This document shows positions 32,331 to 51,846 of a stretch of DNA of 64,000 nucleotides, piece after piece. The notes beneath the pieces are model-generated. The model saw only the letters and a program-made list of their open reading frames with translations. It ran no database searches and was not told the origin of the DNA. The translations under genes were made by a program, and so were the position numbers. The DNA comes from Magnaporthiopsis rhizophila (taxonomy: Eukaryota; Ascomycota; Sordariomycetes; Magnaporthales; Magnaporthaceae). Where the stretch lies: the NCBI GenBank assembly GCA_003049465.1, contig PYSS01000093.1, positions 1 through 64,000 on the forward strand, written 5' to 3'. How positions within the stretch are numbered: the stretch's first letter is position 1; the number at the start of each line of letters is the position of its first letter.

Positions 32331-32561
32331 TCACACAGTGTCCGTGCCGACGGCGTCCCGCCACCAGGTCTGGGTGCGCTTGTTCACCAAGAGCTTGATC
32401 CTCTCGGCGAGGCGGTAATCATAGAGGCGACACTGGTATAGGCAGATGTCCATGAGCGCGAGAACGGAGCTTAGCCCCGCCGTGGCCGTCCGGCTCGGCC
32501 CGGCCTCGACGCTGACACCCTCCTAGCCATCCCCACCGCCGTAGCCGGGCCAGTCCGTCAT
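32331..32561 (-). pseudogene. Small coding relic with an in-frame TAG
   Basis: On the minus strand ATG at 32561 opens MTDWPGYGGGDG, then TAG at 32525-32523. The same frame continues to TGA at 32333-32331 with protein-like content (ALMDICLYQCRLYDYRLAE, then QTWWRDAVGTDTV). Without the TAG it would be a 76-residue protein. TAG can arise from CAG or TGG by one transition, in line with the transition-biased repeats 1 kb away. The family is not recognised. It may instead be a fragment of a longer lost gene, or chance. Confidence 0.25.
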
Positions 32562-35132
32562 TCACTCTGTGACGCCAACACGGCAGATCAACCGCCTTGT
32601 CCCTCTCTTGTAGATGGCGTTCCAAGGAAGGCTGTTGAGGTCCAGACCAGCCGGCCGGCTTCCATTTTCCATATACAACGACGGGTCCTGCCTCTCGCAT
32701 GCGAGGCGCAAGTCTCGCGTCGTATATACGCTGGTAGGAGGCAGTACTCCCGTTAGGGCATGGAGAGCTCCGGAGGGTGATGAACAAAGATCGCCATGGT
32801 ATGGGAAAGAGTCCCATGTGATTGTGTATGACGAAGAGAAAGTCTATCCCGAAGGGACAAAGGAACAGGTATGTTGCACATGGAGGCGATCACCAAAAGG
32901 CCGCTCCCCAATCTGCAGTGGCAGTCCCCGGGATAGTGAGTATTCCATGTGCTTCCGTTGCAGGCCCCTTGCAGCGACCGCACGAGGGCATCGAGGCTAT
33001 TCCAACACTATATATTCACCCTTCAGATTTATACGAGCCGCAAGGGAGAACTGCGTATTTAATCATCAATGCGATAGACACCGCACTCCCAGTACGATCA
33101 CTGTTATATATAGCCGAATACAGTGGTCCTTTGGAGCCCCTTGTGAGCCCGCTTCGTCGGCGGTAAGCCTCGCGTGATACGAAGATATATCTGCAGGCTT
33201 GGGCCAGAAGACGGATAAGCATTGCATTGGCTGGCAGCCTTGCATGTCGTTCCGATGGACGCTGGACTGCCGCGAATACTGACCCAGCGCTCCAGCTGCT
33301 GGGCTGGACACCCAACATCCCTGGATGGCCATGTCCTGCATTTGGCGGCACGAGCTTTGATGCAGCAGTCTCTTGACGCAGCAGCGTGTGTCTGTCATCT
33401 CTTCCCATAACGTACCCGGGCGTCTATCTAGAGTCGTTGTTTGGAACACGCCATAAATGCCGTCATAAGGCGGTTGATTGCCATCACGGGCTATGTTTGA
33501 CGTCTCCAGTTCTCCACGGAAACAGTTATCCCGTCTTCCACATGCTGCATCCGGCCTTGGCACATCAGACAAGACCACCATGTCTCCACTCCTCCGGGCA
33601 ACAGCGGACGTCTTTGGTTCCGGATGAGCCGGGTGTGGTCGTCAATGCCTTGTCGCCGGGCCCTCGGGGATGAACCCGGGAGCACAAGGTGCCAGGGGGC
33701 CGGGCCGGCGACCCGACTACGGAAGCAGGCAGATCGGATGGTTTTCGCTTTCGTGTACAGAATCGGATCACGGGAGCAATGGCAAACACATCTCAGTAGT
33801 AAACCGGTGCTACAATGTGCAATCATGTGCAGTGGCCACCTATCTACGTCGCCATTCTCGTCTCCGGTGGTCCGGACTATCTCCAGCTCTGACCGGCCAG
33901 CGCATACTCCAGCACTCTAGGTGCGACAGGGGCGAGATTGACCGGATAGTACGAGGGGCGCCGAGCCCTGATGCTGCATCTCAGCTGCACGGTCTCTATC
34001 TCCCTGTGTTTGTCTCACCGCCTCAAGCATCCGAGCAACGACGACGATGACCTCCTCGTCACCCTCGTTCCGCACCACGATATGACACGCCCTGTCATCA
34101 GCCAAGTGTCCCGCCTAGCTTACTTGATCGACAAGGGCACCTCAGCCGCCCGCCATCTTGAACCATTTCCTAGGGCCGCACGCACTGTACCGCGCATGAA
34201 CGTAATGCCACTAGGAGGAGACAAGATGTGATTTGGTTTGCATCTCGAGGCAGCGGCAGGCTAAGCCGCTCTCGATCGAACCTCCGGGACCTCATCTTCT
34301 TGTTTGGTCGCCATTAGCGAGGGAGTCCTTGTTTGAGCAGCGTGCATAAAGATGCAGAACGAACAAGCATTTCTCCAGGACGAGAAGCCAGACACAACGC
34401 ATACACCCCTATCCATCCAACGGAGGCTTCCAAGAAAAATCCATTGCATCGCCCGGTGTTCCTAGCCTTGCTGGCGGCATACCATAGCCAGTTGTCAAGT
34501 GCCACGCTAAAGGCACATCGTCGCGCGATGGTCGTTGGCGCGTCCTCTAGCTGACGAACCGGGCTGCTGCGTGCTCGTTTCACGCACGCCTACCAGGTTG
34601 GCTGGCCGTCCCAGGTCTCTCAGCTTATGGGACGGAGATCCCTCCGAGTTGAGTGGGCGGGGTTGGGGTGGGGTGGCTGAGAATAGATGCAAGGCTCCAG
34701 GGCTGGTCCTAGCAAGCAGACGAAAACGCACGCGGTGCCAGCCATCAGCCAGCTCCCTTGTCTCAACCACCCATCCCAGCTCTCTGCTGAAAAAAAAAAA
34801 AAGCTCGCGTCAGCTGGCTTGCTCACCTCCCCCGCTAGAAATGGGCTGGGGCCAAGGACAGCAAGCAAGCGAGCGCCTTGGCTCGAAAGGTGCTAGCGAG
34901 ATGCCGATTCTATGACCCTACGTCACCGGCACCTGCAGTAGTCCCGGCCCAGGCCTTGGCCTGAGGATCAAATAACAATTGTGTCCCGAGCCCACGAGGG
35001 CTGCTTGCTGCGTTCGCATTAGTGGCCTACGCTGCCTAATCCCAATTTCTCTCCAATTCCCCTGCCTGCGAGCAGAGGTTATGCCTAACGAAGCAAAGGA
35101 GAACCAGGGAGATTGGATAAGAGCAAAGCAAG
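32562..35132. other. Gene-free stretch
   Basis: Only short open frames with frequent stops on both strands. It contains a few TATATA patches (near 32725, 33010 and 33107) and an A13 run near 34790. No recognisable gene, RNA or element. Confidence 0.45.
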
Positions 35133-35151
35133 AAAAAAAAAAAAAAAATGG

Positions 35152-35185
<34 letters not shown>

Positions 35186-35200
35186 NNNNNNNNNNNNNNN

Positions 35201-35262
<62 letters not shown>
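35133..35262 (+). repeat. Poly(A) tract of more than 100 bases with a 15-N gap
   Basis: A16, then TGG, then continuous A from 35152 to 35262, interrupted by N at 35186-35200. The N block marks unresolved length, so true size is unknown. Confidence 0.9.
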
Positions 35263-41286
<6,024 letters not shown>

Positions 41287-41310
41287 AGCGTTGTGCGACC
41301 AACACCTCGA

Positions 41311-41356
41311 TCGCGCCGGGGAGAAATCTCGCGCCGGGGAGAAATCTCGCTCCGGG
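41311..41356 (+). repeat. 18-bp tandem repeat beside the TC tract
   Basis: TCGCGCCGGGGAGAAATC occurs at 41311-41328 and 41329-41346, followed by a partial third unit TCGCTCCGGG. It begins 28 bases after the end of the TC tract. Confidence 0.9.
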
Positions 41357-42713
41357 CGGTTAAAACGCACAGTCGGTTGCACAAGTCGCTGCGTTGACCA
41401 AGGGGCTCTACTGTAGCCGTGGATAGTTTGCGCCACCACCGCCGTGTCCGCCCGTCCGGTCATTCTTCTTCTCGCACGGAAGCAAAAATACGGATTAGAT
41501 TAGATGGGCGGGCATTGGCAGTACAGTAAACGGCCCACCTCCGCCTTGTGCAACAAAACCTCGACGGGTGGATGCAGCCGCGGCGCCACTGCAGGCTGAA
41601 CTTGGCTCTCTCTCTCTCTTTTTTTTGCGGCCATCCGGCAAGCGGCTAGTGGTTGCGGAAACCCGACGTCTCACGGCAGCGGAGGAATATATGCAGATAG
41701 ACAGCGCCACCACCACCTCATCTCGCTTTATTGGCGGCTGCAGCCATCCATCCACGTCCAGGATAGGCGGCGGCGACGGGGTGTGAGAAGAGGGTACACG
41801 TTTCCCGATCCCGGCCTTTATTGCCCCGGTGCGGCGAATCTACGGAGGTCACGAAGAAAAGCCACAGCGGCAACAGCGCGGGGAAATGATAGGCAAGACG
41901 AAGCCGTCAAGTCCACGCCCCGTAGATGGCGTTCGCCTTGCTCCACCCACCCAAACAAATACATCCCCCTCTCTATTCGTGCGCCTCACACGCGGGTTAC
42001 TAGCGGGAAACTCGTGGGTGTGGCCCGTGGTGGTGGTGGCCACGAGCAAACCCGCATGACCAATATTGATCTCTTTTGTTTTATTGCCGTCGTTGTTGGC
42101 TGGCAACCCGTCCGGTCAGCTCCCCGAGGGCCGCTAAGAGACGGCAGGGAACGGAAATCGGGCAAAAAAAAGAAAATATAAGGTGGGGGCCGCCGCTCAT
42201 CATGCAGGTATCCAGGAGGAACACGAACAGAAACTGAACCGACCACGCACCGCACGCACGCACGCCCCTCCTGGAAGCAGCAAAAAGGGGAGGCAAGAAA
42301 AGAGAAAACGAGAAAGCTGGGCGGGTCTCACCAGTCGGTCGGTCCATCATGATAGTCACCTCGGTCTGGATATTGGGGGAGGTCGGTGCCATGCCATGCA
42401 TGGGACATGGAGGAGAAGAAAAGACAAAAAGAGGCTGGATGGGGCGTGTGTGCCGTCATCGCAAGGGTCAGGGGGCTTTTCTTTTTTAGCTCTTGGCTCG
42501 CGTGCTTTTAGGTTGTTGGTCTAGGTTTTTTTGGCAGCGCTAGCATATAGCAGCAGCCTCGTGAATTTTCGGGCTGGGAGATTTAACAGAACCTTGTCTT
42601 CGCTAGAGTACAGAAGCATCACGTCACGGGCGGCCTTGGTCACCGGTTTTCCTGTGTTGTTTTAGCTGCATGGGCGGCGGGGCGAGTCACCTTTTCTTCT
42701 TCGTTCTATCTGA

Positions 42714-42715
<2 letters not shown>

Positions 42716-42751
<36 letters not shown>
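42716..42751 (+). repeat. (AC)18 microsatellite
   Basis: Perfect AC dinucleotide run, followed by a degenerate TCACACTCAACACAC flank. Confidence 0.95.
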
Positions 42752-42758
<7 letters not shown>

Positions 42759-44880
42759 CAACACACCCCTGGACCCGCGATGTGATGTGATGGTTTTAAG
42801 TCAAGTGCGGTAGATAGATAGCGACGTGGTGGATATTTCCTGCTTGAAATGCCTTTCGCGATCGAGGGGGCCTTGGCTTTCCCTCAGCATCTTGACGGGC
42901 CCCTGCATAATAAAAACCTCGGGCGGAAAAAAAAAAAAAGGTTGGTTTGGTTACGTCAACCAAATATCATATCCAAGGCATATTGCTATCGCATGTCGGC
43001 AGTTGTCATAAGTCTGGGATTGTAAAGTTGTGTGACGAAACCCAAAGAGATCCATGGAGAGAAAGAGAGGGGAGGGGTCACCACCAACTAGCGTTCCCCT
43101 CGAGCGGGGTGCTTGGGAGCTGGCGATCGCACCCGCAAAAGAGAAAAGCGTGTTCGTTCGGCGTCCGGGTTGCCTTGTCCGCGGAACGAGTTGCCGGGCC
43201 GGGGCGGGGAAGACGGGAAACGGGTTGGATTTTTGTCTTTGTCTGCTTCTTTCTTGGTTCTGGCGCTGCTGCAACATCTCGGACTCTGGCCGCCGGGCTG
43301 CGACCTGGTGGGGCAAATCAATGATGTAGTCGCGTCGTGCTCACGAACCCAAGACCACAAGAAAAGAGGGGGAGGGGAAAGGGAGAGAGCCCAAAAAAAG
43401 GTGTGTTCGTTCCAACGATGTGCATATGCGCACTTATCACGGGCCAAGAAAAAAATAACAGGAGACCGTTTGCTCGCTCGCCTATGCGCCGCACTTCAGC
43501 TAGATTCTGGGCGGGACCGGTGAAGGAGAATAGATAGATCTGGAGTTTTGGCCCGTTATCGCCGTCGGGTCAATTAAATCAAATCCGGGTCGTCACAGCT
43601 CGACATCACGACCCGTTTCAGCTGCAGGTGACAATGCACAGCACTGGATTGTATTTCCCGCAGGTTTGCCCCTCCTTTTCTAAAAAAGATCAGCGTTTGA
43701 TTTCCAGGTCGCAGGAATATGTAAAATATTCGCCGGTCCCAGAGCTTCTTGTCTCCTCATCTTTCCTTGGCTTGGAGAGGAGGAGCCACCGCCGCGCATC
43801 TGCCAGGCACCACCACCACCATTCCATTCTCCCCGTTTTTTGCGGTCCCTTGTGATTTTCGCTGCCGCAACCCAATCAATCCAGGGGGTCTCAACTCTGG
43901 ATAGCTGCTGGCCCTTTTGCCTGGGATATGGATGTGGGTGTGGATTTGGGGTATCTTTACGTAGGATATGAGCGTTCCTGACCGCCTCCGCCATTTGGAG
44001 ATTCCATCCCGCCCACTTTCGCTCACTCCCGCACGCGATCGGAGTGGACGTGGCGATGATGAAAGCGGGGTAAACAGAGCGACAAATGCAGAGAAAAAAA
44101 AGTCAGACCATCTCGCTTCCGACGCACGCTGCAAGCCCCTTGCATACCGATGTATACCCTAGCCCTCTATACCGGGCGCGCCCGTCACGGGAACAGATTC
44201 CTCGTCCACCAGGACCTGCATCCGGGCCCCGGTAGGTGTAGGGCTTGGCGGGGAACCGACACATCCACCCCCGATCGTAAAAAACCCCGTCGCAGCGGAC
44301 TTGTTGCCGCCCGCCGAGTCCGTGTGCAAAACGGCTGGTTTTTTTTTTGTGTTTAGACTGACAAGCGATCACCGTTGGGCGATGCGACGGCATGTCAAAG
44401 CAAGGAAGGGACAACAACAACAACAACAAAAACCACTGACAAAAAGAAAAGGATGCCACGGTATATGTGACCAACCCTATAGCCCTACCCTAGGTTTCGC
44501 CTGCCTGACCCCACGATAAACACAACCCTTCTCGAGTCAGCCAAGTGTGGGGGTTCACGCGCCCATGGGGCACGACTGCGCCCTTAATTCAGATTTGAGT
44601 TTGCTGTTGCGCCGGCGCGGGCCTCGCTCCCGACAACTCAAAAAACAGAGGAAGAAGGGTACGAAGGGTACGGTTAAGAAGCCCCCCTCGCCAAGATCGT
44701 CCATTCGACATGGGTGAGCATCATGTTGATCGTGGCGCAAAGACGACGAGAGAGAGAGAGAGAGTCAGGGACGGTGCGTTGATGTTTACTGCAGTTGTCA
44801 GGTGAAGGTGAGGGAGGGGTTGAGGAGGAGGAGACGGGAAAGGTTGATGATGCTAAATGGGGACATTTTGAGAAGCGAGG

Positions 44881-44958
44881 GAGGGGAATTCGCTTCGGCC
44901 AAGACTGGAGATGGGAAGCGAGGGGAATTCGCTTCGGCCAAGATTGGAGATGGGAAGC
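44881..44958 (+). repeat. 39-bp tandem duplication
   Basis: Two units (44881-44919 and 44920-44958), both beginning GAGGGGAATTCGCTTCGG, with a single C/T difference. A third start (GAG) follows. The near identity suggests a recent duplication. Confidence 0.9.
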
Positions 44959-45241
44959 GAGCCCGTCGACAACATGATAATTCACACCCCTCCACTCGGG
45001 GAGCGGAGGGGAAATGGGTTGTGCAGTCAATGTTCTCCGACGGGCCCGATTTTTTGTTCGGAGACGGAGATCAACCTCGGAACCAGAGAATGAAACTCCT
45101 TATGCGCCGTCCGTTTGCATGACATGAGCCTGCTTTGGCGACCCGTCCCGGCTTCGGCTCGGTAGCCGGCCAGGTAGTTACGTAGCGAAGGAGCGTTTTT
45201 TTGTTTCCTTTCAATGCGCCAAGCCCTAGCGACAGACGCCT

Positions 45242-45242
<1 letters not shown>

Positions 45243-45273
<31 letters not shown>
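45243..45273 (+). repeat. Poly(T) run, 31 bases
   Basis: T31 homopolymer followed by GTGTGTG. Confidence 0.95.
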
Positions 45274-45274
<1 letters not shown>

Positions 45275-45957
45275 TGTGTGTTTTGGTGTGTGCGTTTCCA
45301 TGTGTGTTGGCTTGCGGCCTCCAGCCTCCAGACTCCAGACAAAACGGTCACGCGGTTCAACAAGGAAAAATAAAAAAGGTTTAGCCGATGGCCCCGACGA
45401 GATAGGCAGGGGTACTCTCTGCAGGGTCTTCTTTATCGACGGCGACGACGACGACGACGATTCGACACGATCCACAACGAAACAAAAACAGCAAACACAC
45501 CGGAAGGCAAAAGAGACAAGGGGGGTGAGAATTGAGTGCTGACTAGCGAGCCACCCACCTTCTGCTTTGCTGCTTATCCGATCATCCGGAACGGGCGGGA
45601 GCGTCGCCCGTCTGTCCCCGTCGGGGGGGCTTGGGGACGGCATCAAAGCGAGTTGTAGTGCTCCGGATGCGTGGGAGAAGACGGGTTGCTTTTCGCTGTG
45701 ACTTTTATCAAAAGCCGCAGTCGAGCCAAGATTTCTGTTCTATTACTACTTGCTCAGCTATACGCGCATCGGGCCGCGGCGGCGGCGAGTCTGAGACCTA
45801 AAAGCTGCACGTCCCAGGTGGCAACGCGTGTTGCTCGGCCGGTGCTCTAGCGAAACGCTATAGTATACAATTAATAATCCCTTTTTTTTTTCTGACTGTT
45901 GCCCGGTTGGTCCGCTCGCTTTTCCGATGCCGCTTTCCACAGCTTCCAGGCCCGTCG

Positions 45958-45968
45958 GGACTCGAACC
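45958..45968 (-). promoter_or_regulatory. Isolated Pol III B-box match
   Basis: Minus strand GGTTCGAGTCC, a full match to GGTTCGANNCC. An A-box-like TGGCCGATGCC (one mismatch) lies about 45 bases upstream on the same strand, but flanks do not pair as a tRNA acceptor stem. It could be a tRNA relic or a TFIIIC site. Confidence 0.35.
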
Positions 45969-48960
45969 CAAAGCAGCGTCCCTCGCTCGCACAGGCACGT
46001 CTTTCCCCCATGCCCAGGCATCGGCCAAAGCATTCGAATGCGGAAAGTGGCTCGCACGCGAAATGCTTTTTTTTTTTATTTTTTTGGTCGACTCGACCAC
46101 GCACCCATGACCATACCTATTCATCACGCGCGGCCTAAATCCCCCGCGCAAAGCGGCCCCAGGTTTATCTTAAACCGACTTTGTGCAATCGGGGATGGGG
46201 AGGGGTGTGGGAAATGATAAAAACGATTACAAAATGGAGTCGCCGTGGGTGTCATCCGAACCGGACGACAGCCCCTGCCAGCCAGACGCATCATGCACAA
46301 TTTATGATGGCCGCCGCCGCCGACGTGGACAATGAATCCATAAAATCCACTTTCAATATCTCAAGGCCAGGGCTGCTGCCGCTGCGGTGAGAAGCTTGCC
46401 TCGCCTGCCAGCACAGCATCGCATCCCATTGCCCGCCTGTCATGTCTCTTTTCCCCTGCCAAGAGCGTACACATACGATATGAAGACCTGGGGGGATCCC
46501 TTTCGAGTACCACCTGGGGCGACGCATCACAAGATTGACTGACGAGAATGGAATGCAGAGCGTGCGTATAGAACAAGTCAAGAACAATACGGGGCCGGGA
46601 TGGATCCAGAGACCAACGTCCCGGATAGATGGAAAATGGCGCCCTGTCCCAAGGCTGAGTCTTAATCTTACCATGTGTGTTTGAACAGGTGTGAGGGCTA
46701 CAACGTTGTCGACGGGTTTTGGCCGCATGACACTATTCCTGACAACTACACGAACGCGGTTTAATTGGAATCTCGAAAAAGAACACGCGTGGTTGCACCA
46801 GATGCAGTCAGAACCTGAAACCCCAAGGGTCTGCTGTACTCTTTCGACCGTTGGCGTGAATGTTGCTGTTTGCTTCAACGGGGCTGGCTGGCTGGCTGCC
46901 ACTACCACCCACCCCAACCCGGCCGGCATCCAGAAGGCTACGCTACGCTGACCAGTCCCAGGACCAGGGCTTGGGAATATCGGGCTAGGGACAGCCCTGC
47001 AACCGTTTCTTTCCTCGATGCGAGGCTGCCTGGCCCTTGTAGTCTGAATGAAATCAGACGGTTACAACACGCCAACTTTCTTTGGTTGGAGGTTTCCCTT
47101 TTGGGTAGGTAGCTTTCGAAAATAGCAGTGAGAGGGGCAGAAAATGGCTCGCTAAGGGTCCTCAGAAATGGCCCGCCACCAAAGGTTATAAGCGATGAAC
47201 TGAAGAAGAAAAAAAAAAAAGGGGGCGATCTCGGTTGACCATGGCCAAATCGGCTTGTGAAAACCGACGCTGTGGCTGGGCGAAAAAAGAGCGAGCACAT
47301 GGCTCGAGCCCGGATGGGGTGTGTGGTGGTGGTGGTGGTGATAGGGCCTAGGCCCCCAGAAACAAACAACACACAGGCGGCACTCGTCCCTGTAAAAGGG
47401 GCCTGGGGCAAGCCCGTTCCGGCGTCGGGGAAGGTGTGCCGCGGGTCCGCGTCCATTCTACCGGCAACTGCAAATTGACAGCAGCAAAAACCGGGGCCGC
47501 GCCCCTCCTCCCCCCCTCGAGCTGCCCGGGTTTTCCCATGCGGGGGTAGTGAGCGTAGGTGAGGATGGGTTACTGCATTGGGAAATCCTTTTAGGTCACA
47601 GTGCAGCACTGGTATGGTAGTCCACCACCCACCCCGGGCTATATAGGGAATGCCATTATAGACCAGCAATCACCACCACCACCACCTACCCCGTTGCAGC
47701 TGGCGCACAGAGAGAGGAGTCGTCCAGCCAGGGGCACCGCATTCACCGCGTACACCGTGACAGCGCCCCGTCGCGAGAACGCCGTCGTCCGCCTCGCCGA
47801 GCAAGAGTGTTTGCCAAGCGAGAGTGACATGTAAAGAGACGAGGCTGGAGGGTGTGCGATTGAGAGATAGCACCGTGATGGAGCCAGAAAAAAACAGCGT
47901 AGCAGCTGGCCAATGCCATGGGACGACTTCTGGTACGTCGGTGTCTGTGGGCTTGTTTCGCTCTCGCTAAAACATGCTCGAGTGCGGATGCCAGATCGAC
48001 AGGTACAGTACCTTGAGCAGAGGCTGGCGTACCGTACAGTATCAATGTCGGTCGCCAAGCTTGCAGCCCCTGAAGCACAGCTGACGCGCCGGGCTCTTCG
48101 GAGCCAGTGGCAGATCTGTTTGGACCAACAACACCAAAACCTGCATCTGGGCATTTGCTTGCCGGACCCTCTCCGTTCCATGGAAGAAATGAGGCAGCAT
48201 CTTTTTGGGCCTCCGGCCAGTCAGCGAACAGCCAAGCCCGCCGCTCCTGCATCGGGGACTTTTTTTTTTTTTTTTCTTTCTCGCTGTGTTCCCTCCTTAT
48301 TTCATTTCGTGTTTAAGCTTGCCCAATCACCCCCACTTTCCCCTGCCTGATCCATGGACCAATACGCCAATACTACGACGTTTGATATAGCCCCCGTCGT
48401 TTAGGTATGCTGCCAGCCTGCCAGCCTGCCCACGGCTCACCGCGCAGCCTCGCCACGCCTTGCCAGAATGAAGCGAGAGTGCAAACGACCTTTGATAGCT
48501 CCCGGATCTCGTGTGCACCGTGTGGCAAACCCACAGTCCCTTGCCCTTCCCTCTCTGCCGAGTCCAAAGGGCATCTCCGGTGTCAGCATAGTGGTGCTCT
48601 CGCCAACCAACGCTACCCCGGGGATCAAGGGTTGGCGGCGCCGAGTGGCCGCAGTCAGACGAGCCCGAAAGAACGCCAACCGCTGACAAAGAGTGCGAGA
48701 ACGGCTGGACACCGGGGCCTCCTCGCCAGAAAGCGGGCGGTGCTGCCTGTCACTCGATCCCTGATCCTGAACCTTGACCTCTTGACCCGCCAGTTCGTGA
48801 GCTCAGGGGGCCGGGCGCACGGTAAATGGTGATCGGTGGGCTCTAGCTGTCTCCATCGCTCGCCCGTATCCGTCGGCCCTTTCCACTGCCCCTATCCCCG
48901 AACACCTCGGCCAAGGCCAAGGCCGCGAGGCGGTCACGCACGCTAGGAATGCAAGAAAAC

Positions 48961-48987
48961 GAAGAAGAAGAAGAAGAAGAAGAAGAA
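48961..48987 (+). repeat. (GAA)9 trinucleotide repeat
   Basis: Nine perfect GAA units, another polypurine tract. Confidence 0.95.
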
Positions 48988-50412
48988 GACTAGGGACTGG
49001 AAGCTGGGCTGGCACCCAGAGAGGAAATGGCTCAACGTGAATCCCTCCCTCGTAGGGAGCGTTTATCACAAGAGAAGAGCCGAGAAACCGAAGTGAATCC
49101 GCAGAAGCCCCATTGCCCAGGGATATGTCTTTGCTTTTTGCCATCCCACCCACCGTTGGTGCTGCCAACACCCCGGCAGGCAAAGTCCATTATGTGATGA
49201 TTGATCACAACTCGGGTCTTGTCCGTTGCCCCACGGTCAGAAATCCAAGGCTCGGGGCACTCGATGAGGCCGTCCCAGTTGCCAGAAGGGGACACATGGC
49301 CGAAAAGAAACAAAAAAAAGCAAAGAAAAACGTGGCTGTCACCCACATCGCCCAGGCGCTAGTGTCTGTCGACCTGGTTTTGGGGCGGTTTGACGAACCC
49401 CTCCCTTCCGGAGCAAAAGCTCAGGCTTGCAGGTTCTGAAACCGCACGACGCGAGAGAAGAAGGTCCTTTTAGGGCTTACATTCATCCATCCATCTATCC
49501 ATCTATACCATGCCTTGGCTAATGGGCAGGGCTTCCGCCAAGCCGACCAACAACCACAACACGCACAACAGAATCGAGATGAAGCGCAAAATAAGCGAGG
49601 GGCGTGCGTGTGTGTGTCTGCCTGGCAGCCACATGACATCTACACCGCGGTGGCGGCTCATCTCCAGGGCTGAGACACCGAGACGGGCGTTGTCGGCGAA
49701 ACACTTTCACTCCCTTGCCTCGCGCTAAACAGATTTTTTTTTCTATCGGCATATTCAGCCGCAGCCTCTTTCGCCTGCAAAAAAAAAAAAAAAACGAGTA
49801 CACTGTTTTCGGTCATGATCGTCAAAGGAGAAACAAGAAAACAGGAGCTGGCCTGCGACACGGGGCTTGCGACGACGTGCTTCGGCTTGTTCGGGCGCGG
49901 CAGTGCCAGGAAGCAGAAGCCCACAGTTCCAAATTGCCGGTTTTGGCTTGCGTGCGCCGGTGGGGGGTAGGGAGCAACTTCTAAATTGGACGGGACACAC
50001 AGCCAAACGGGTGGGTTTTTTTCTTGAAGCCGTCACGAAGTTTTGTCCCTGTCTTCCCCGTTTTACCCCAGAAAAAACAAGGTGACAAGTGAGGCATAAA
50101 CGCCGGTCATTTCCGGTGATTTCGACTAACACAACTAAATGTCCTTCTCGAAGGGAGCCCAGGCAGCAAAAAAAAGCCAATAGCTGGTCGGGGCCGAGAT
50201 GATGTCGAGTGATACGAAAGAAAGCAGAGGGGCTGGGCTGCAAGCAAAACGCTGTTACACACCCTGTCGATCTATTCCCCCATCTTGCACACAATTCACA
50301 CACACGCACGCTTTCACACAAAACTCCTAACGCCCTGCGGGGGTCCCGGTCTGAGAAAGAAGGAACCCGGCGCCACCGGATCTGTGGTACGCTAATTGGG
50401 AAAGAGGAATAG

Positions 50413-50416
<4 letters not shown>

Positions 50417-50450
<34 letters not shown>

Positions 50451-50451
50451 N

Positions 50452-50479
<28 letters not shown>
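50417..50479 (+). repeat. Poly(T) tract, about 63 bases with one N
   Basis: Continuous T with N at 50451; true length is uncertain. Confidence 0.93.
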
Positions 50480-50482
<3 letters not shown>

Positions 50483-50581
50483 CTGCTCGCGCCAAACCAA
50501 AGCACGTGTAGCGGCCGACTATTTTTTTCAGCTGCTTTTGCTATCGCGTCGCTCTCCGCAGAAACTTGCAAGGACCAGGCT

Positions 50582-50592
50582 GGTTCGAAACC
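50582..50592 (+). promoter_or_regulatory. Isolated Pol III B-box match in a small hairpin
   Basis: GGTTCGAAACC, a full B-box match, within the inverted repeat CTGGTT-CGA-AACCAG (50580-50594), as in a tRNA T-arm. No A-box or acceptor stem was found nearby. Confidence 0.3.
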
Positions 50593-51846
50593 AGGCGGCG
50601 TGAACAGACCAGACCAAAGTCCCCCCCCCTCCCCAAGTCCGTTCTTTCCCTTTTTCTTGATCGCTGGCTGCGCTGCGCTGCGCGGGTGGTTGGGTTCGTT
50701 TGGAAAGCAAGGGAAGCCCTGCCTTCCCAGGTTGATCTCGTCACCCTCGCGCCGACAAATCATCATCAGGATCCTTCGTTCGTGCTGTCATCATCGATTC
50801 CTGCCGGTTTACATACATACATCCCGCAGCTCTTTCCCTCTACGCTATTCCCAGCTCCCTGGGTATTGGTTGCCTGCTTGTCGGTTAGAAGCATTAAAAA
50901 AAAAAGGAGCGAATGTCAGCCCTCCGAACATTCGAAAAAATCATGGGCTGCCCTCCTCACCACAGCGGCAACAAAAGCAGGATCCATTTCAAGAATGTGC
51001 GTGCGCAACTATCTTTGTGATAGGATTGCTTTGTGGAAATGAAAGCGTCGTATAAAAATAAGCCGACGAGAGGCGAAGAGCCACTCGGAGAGCTCTCCGG
51101 TGGCGCCGGGGTTGTTTATGCACGATATGTCACTTGTCACCTTTTCGCGAGTGCTTGTGCGCACCGGGCTTTGCATCCTTTTCTATGCACGTTCGGGGAA
51201 TGCCTTTTTGCAGTGTAGTGTAAAATCACAAAATCCACAATCCTCAGGCCAGACAACACAAGCCAAGCCCCGTCGGGGCTTTCACTTATCCCCATCTCAT
51301 CAACACGCCCTTTTCACCCCACTCGGTGAGCACAGGGCAGGCAGGGCAGGCAGGCAAGCAAGCAAGAGCAGCCGGACAACACTAGCAATCCTGACACCTG
51401 CCCGGACGTCTGTGTGATCCCTTGCCTTCTTTTGCTCCCCTTTCCCTCGCGCGGCGTGGCGTGTGGAGAGAGAAGTGGTAGGGAGAGAGAGAGTGACAGC
51501 GGCCGAACGGACAACAGCCTGATCCGAGAGAGCGGTGTGATAGGCCGCGTTCTCGCTCGAGGCTGGCTGGCTGGGGCACCTTAGGTCGGCTCCTCCCTTC
51601 CCTGCCACTGCGGAGCGCGACCTTGTTGGCGAACCAGGACCAGGGGGAGGGGCGTCCGTATCTCTTTTCGCCCTTTCGCGCTCTTGGGACTGGCTTCGAG
51701 TCGGGCTGAGGGAAGAAGAAGAAGTGGGAAGCGAGCGAGAGCACGAAAAGGCGGAAAGTAGGCCGAACAGGGACCCTAGTCTCCCTTTCTCCGCCCATGG
51801 AAGGACGTACACCAGCATTGCAACCTTGCCCGCCAGGGGAGCCGGC

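Larger units (their letters stand above)
41357..50416. other. Gene-free stretch with simple repeats
   Basis: No supported protein gene in 9 kb. It holds the CA, GAA, poly(T) and 39-bp repeats listed separately, a (GGT)n patch near 47325, and a B-box match at 45958. Open frames are short or lack ATG starts. Confidence 0.45.
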
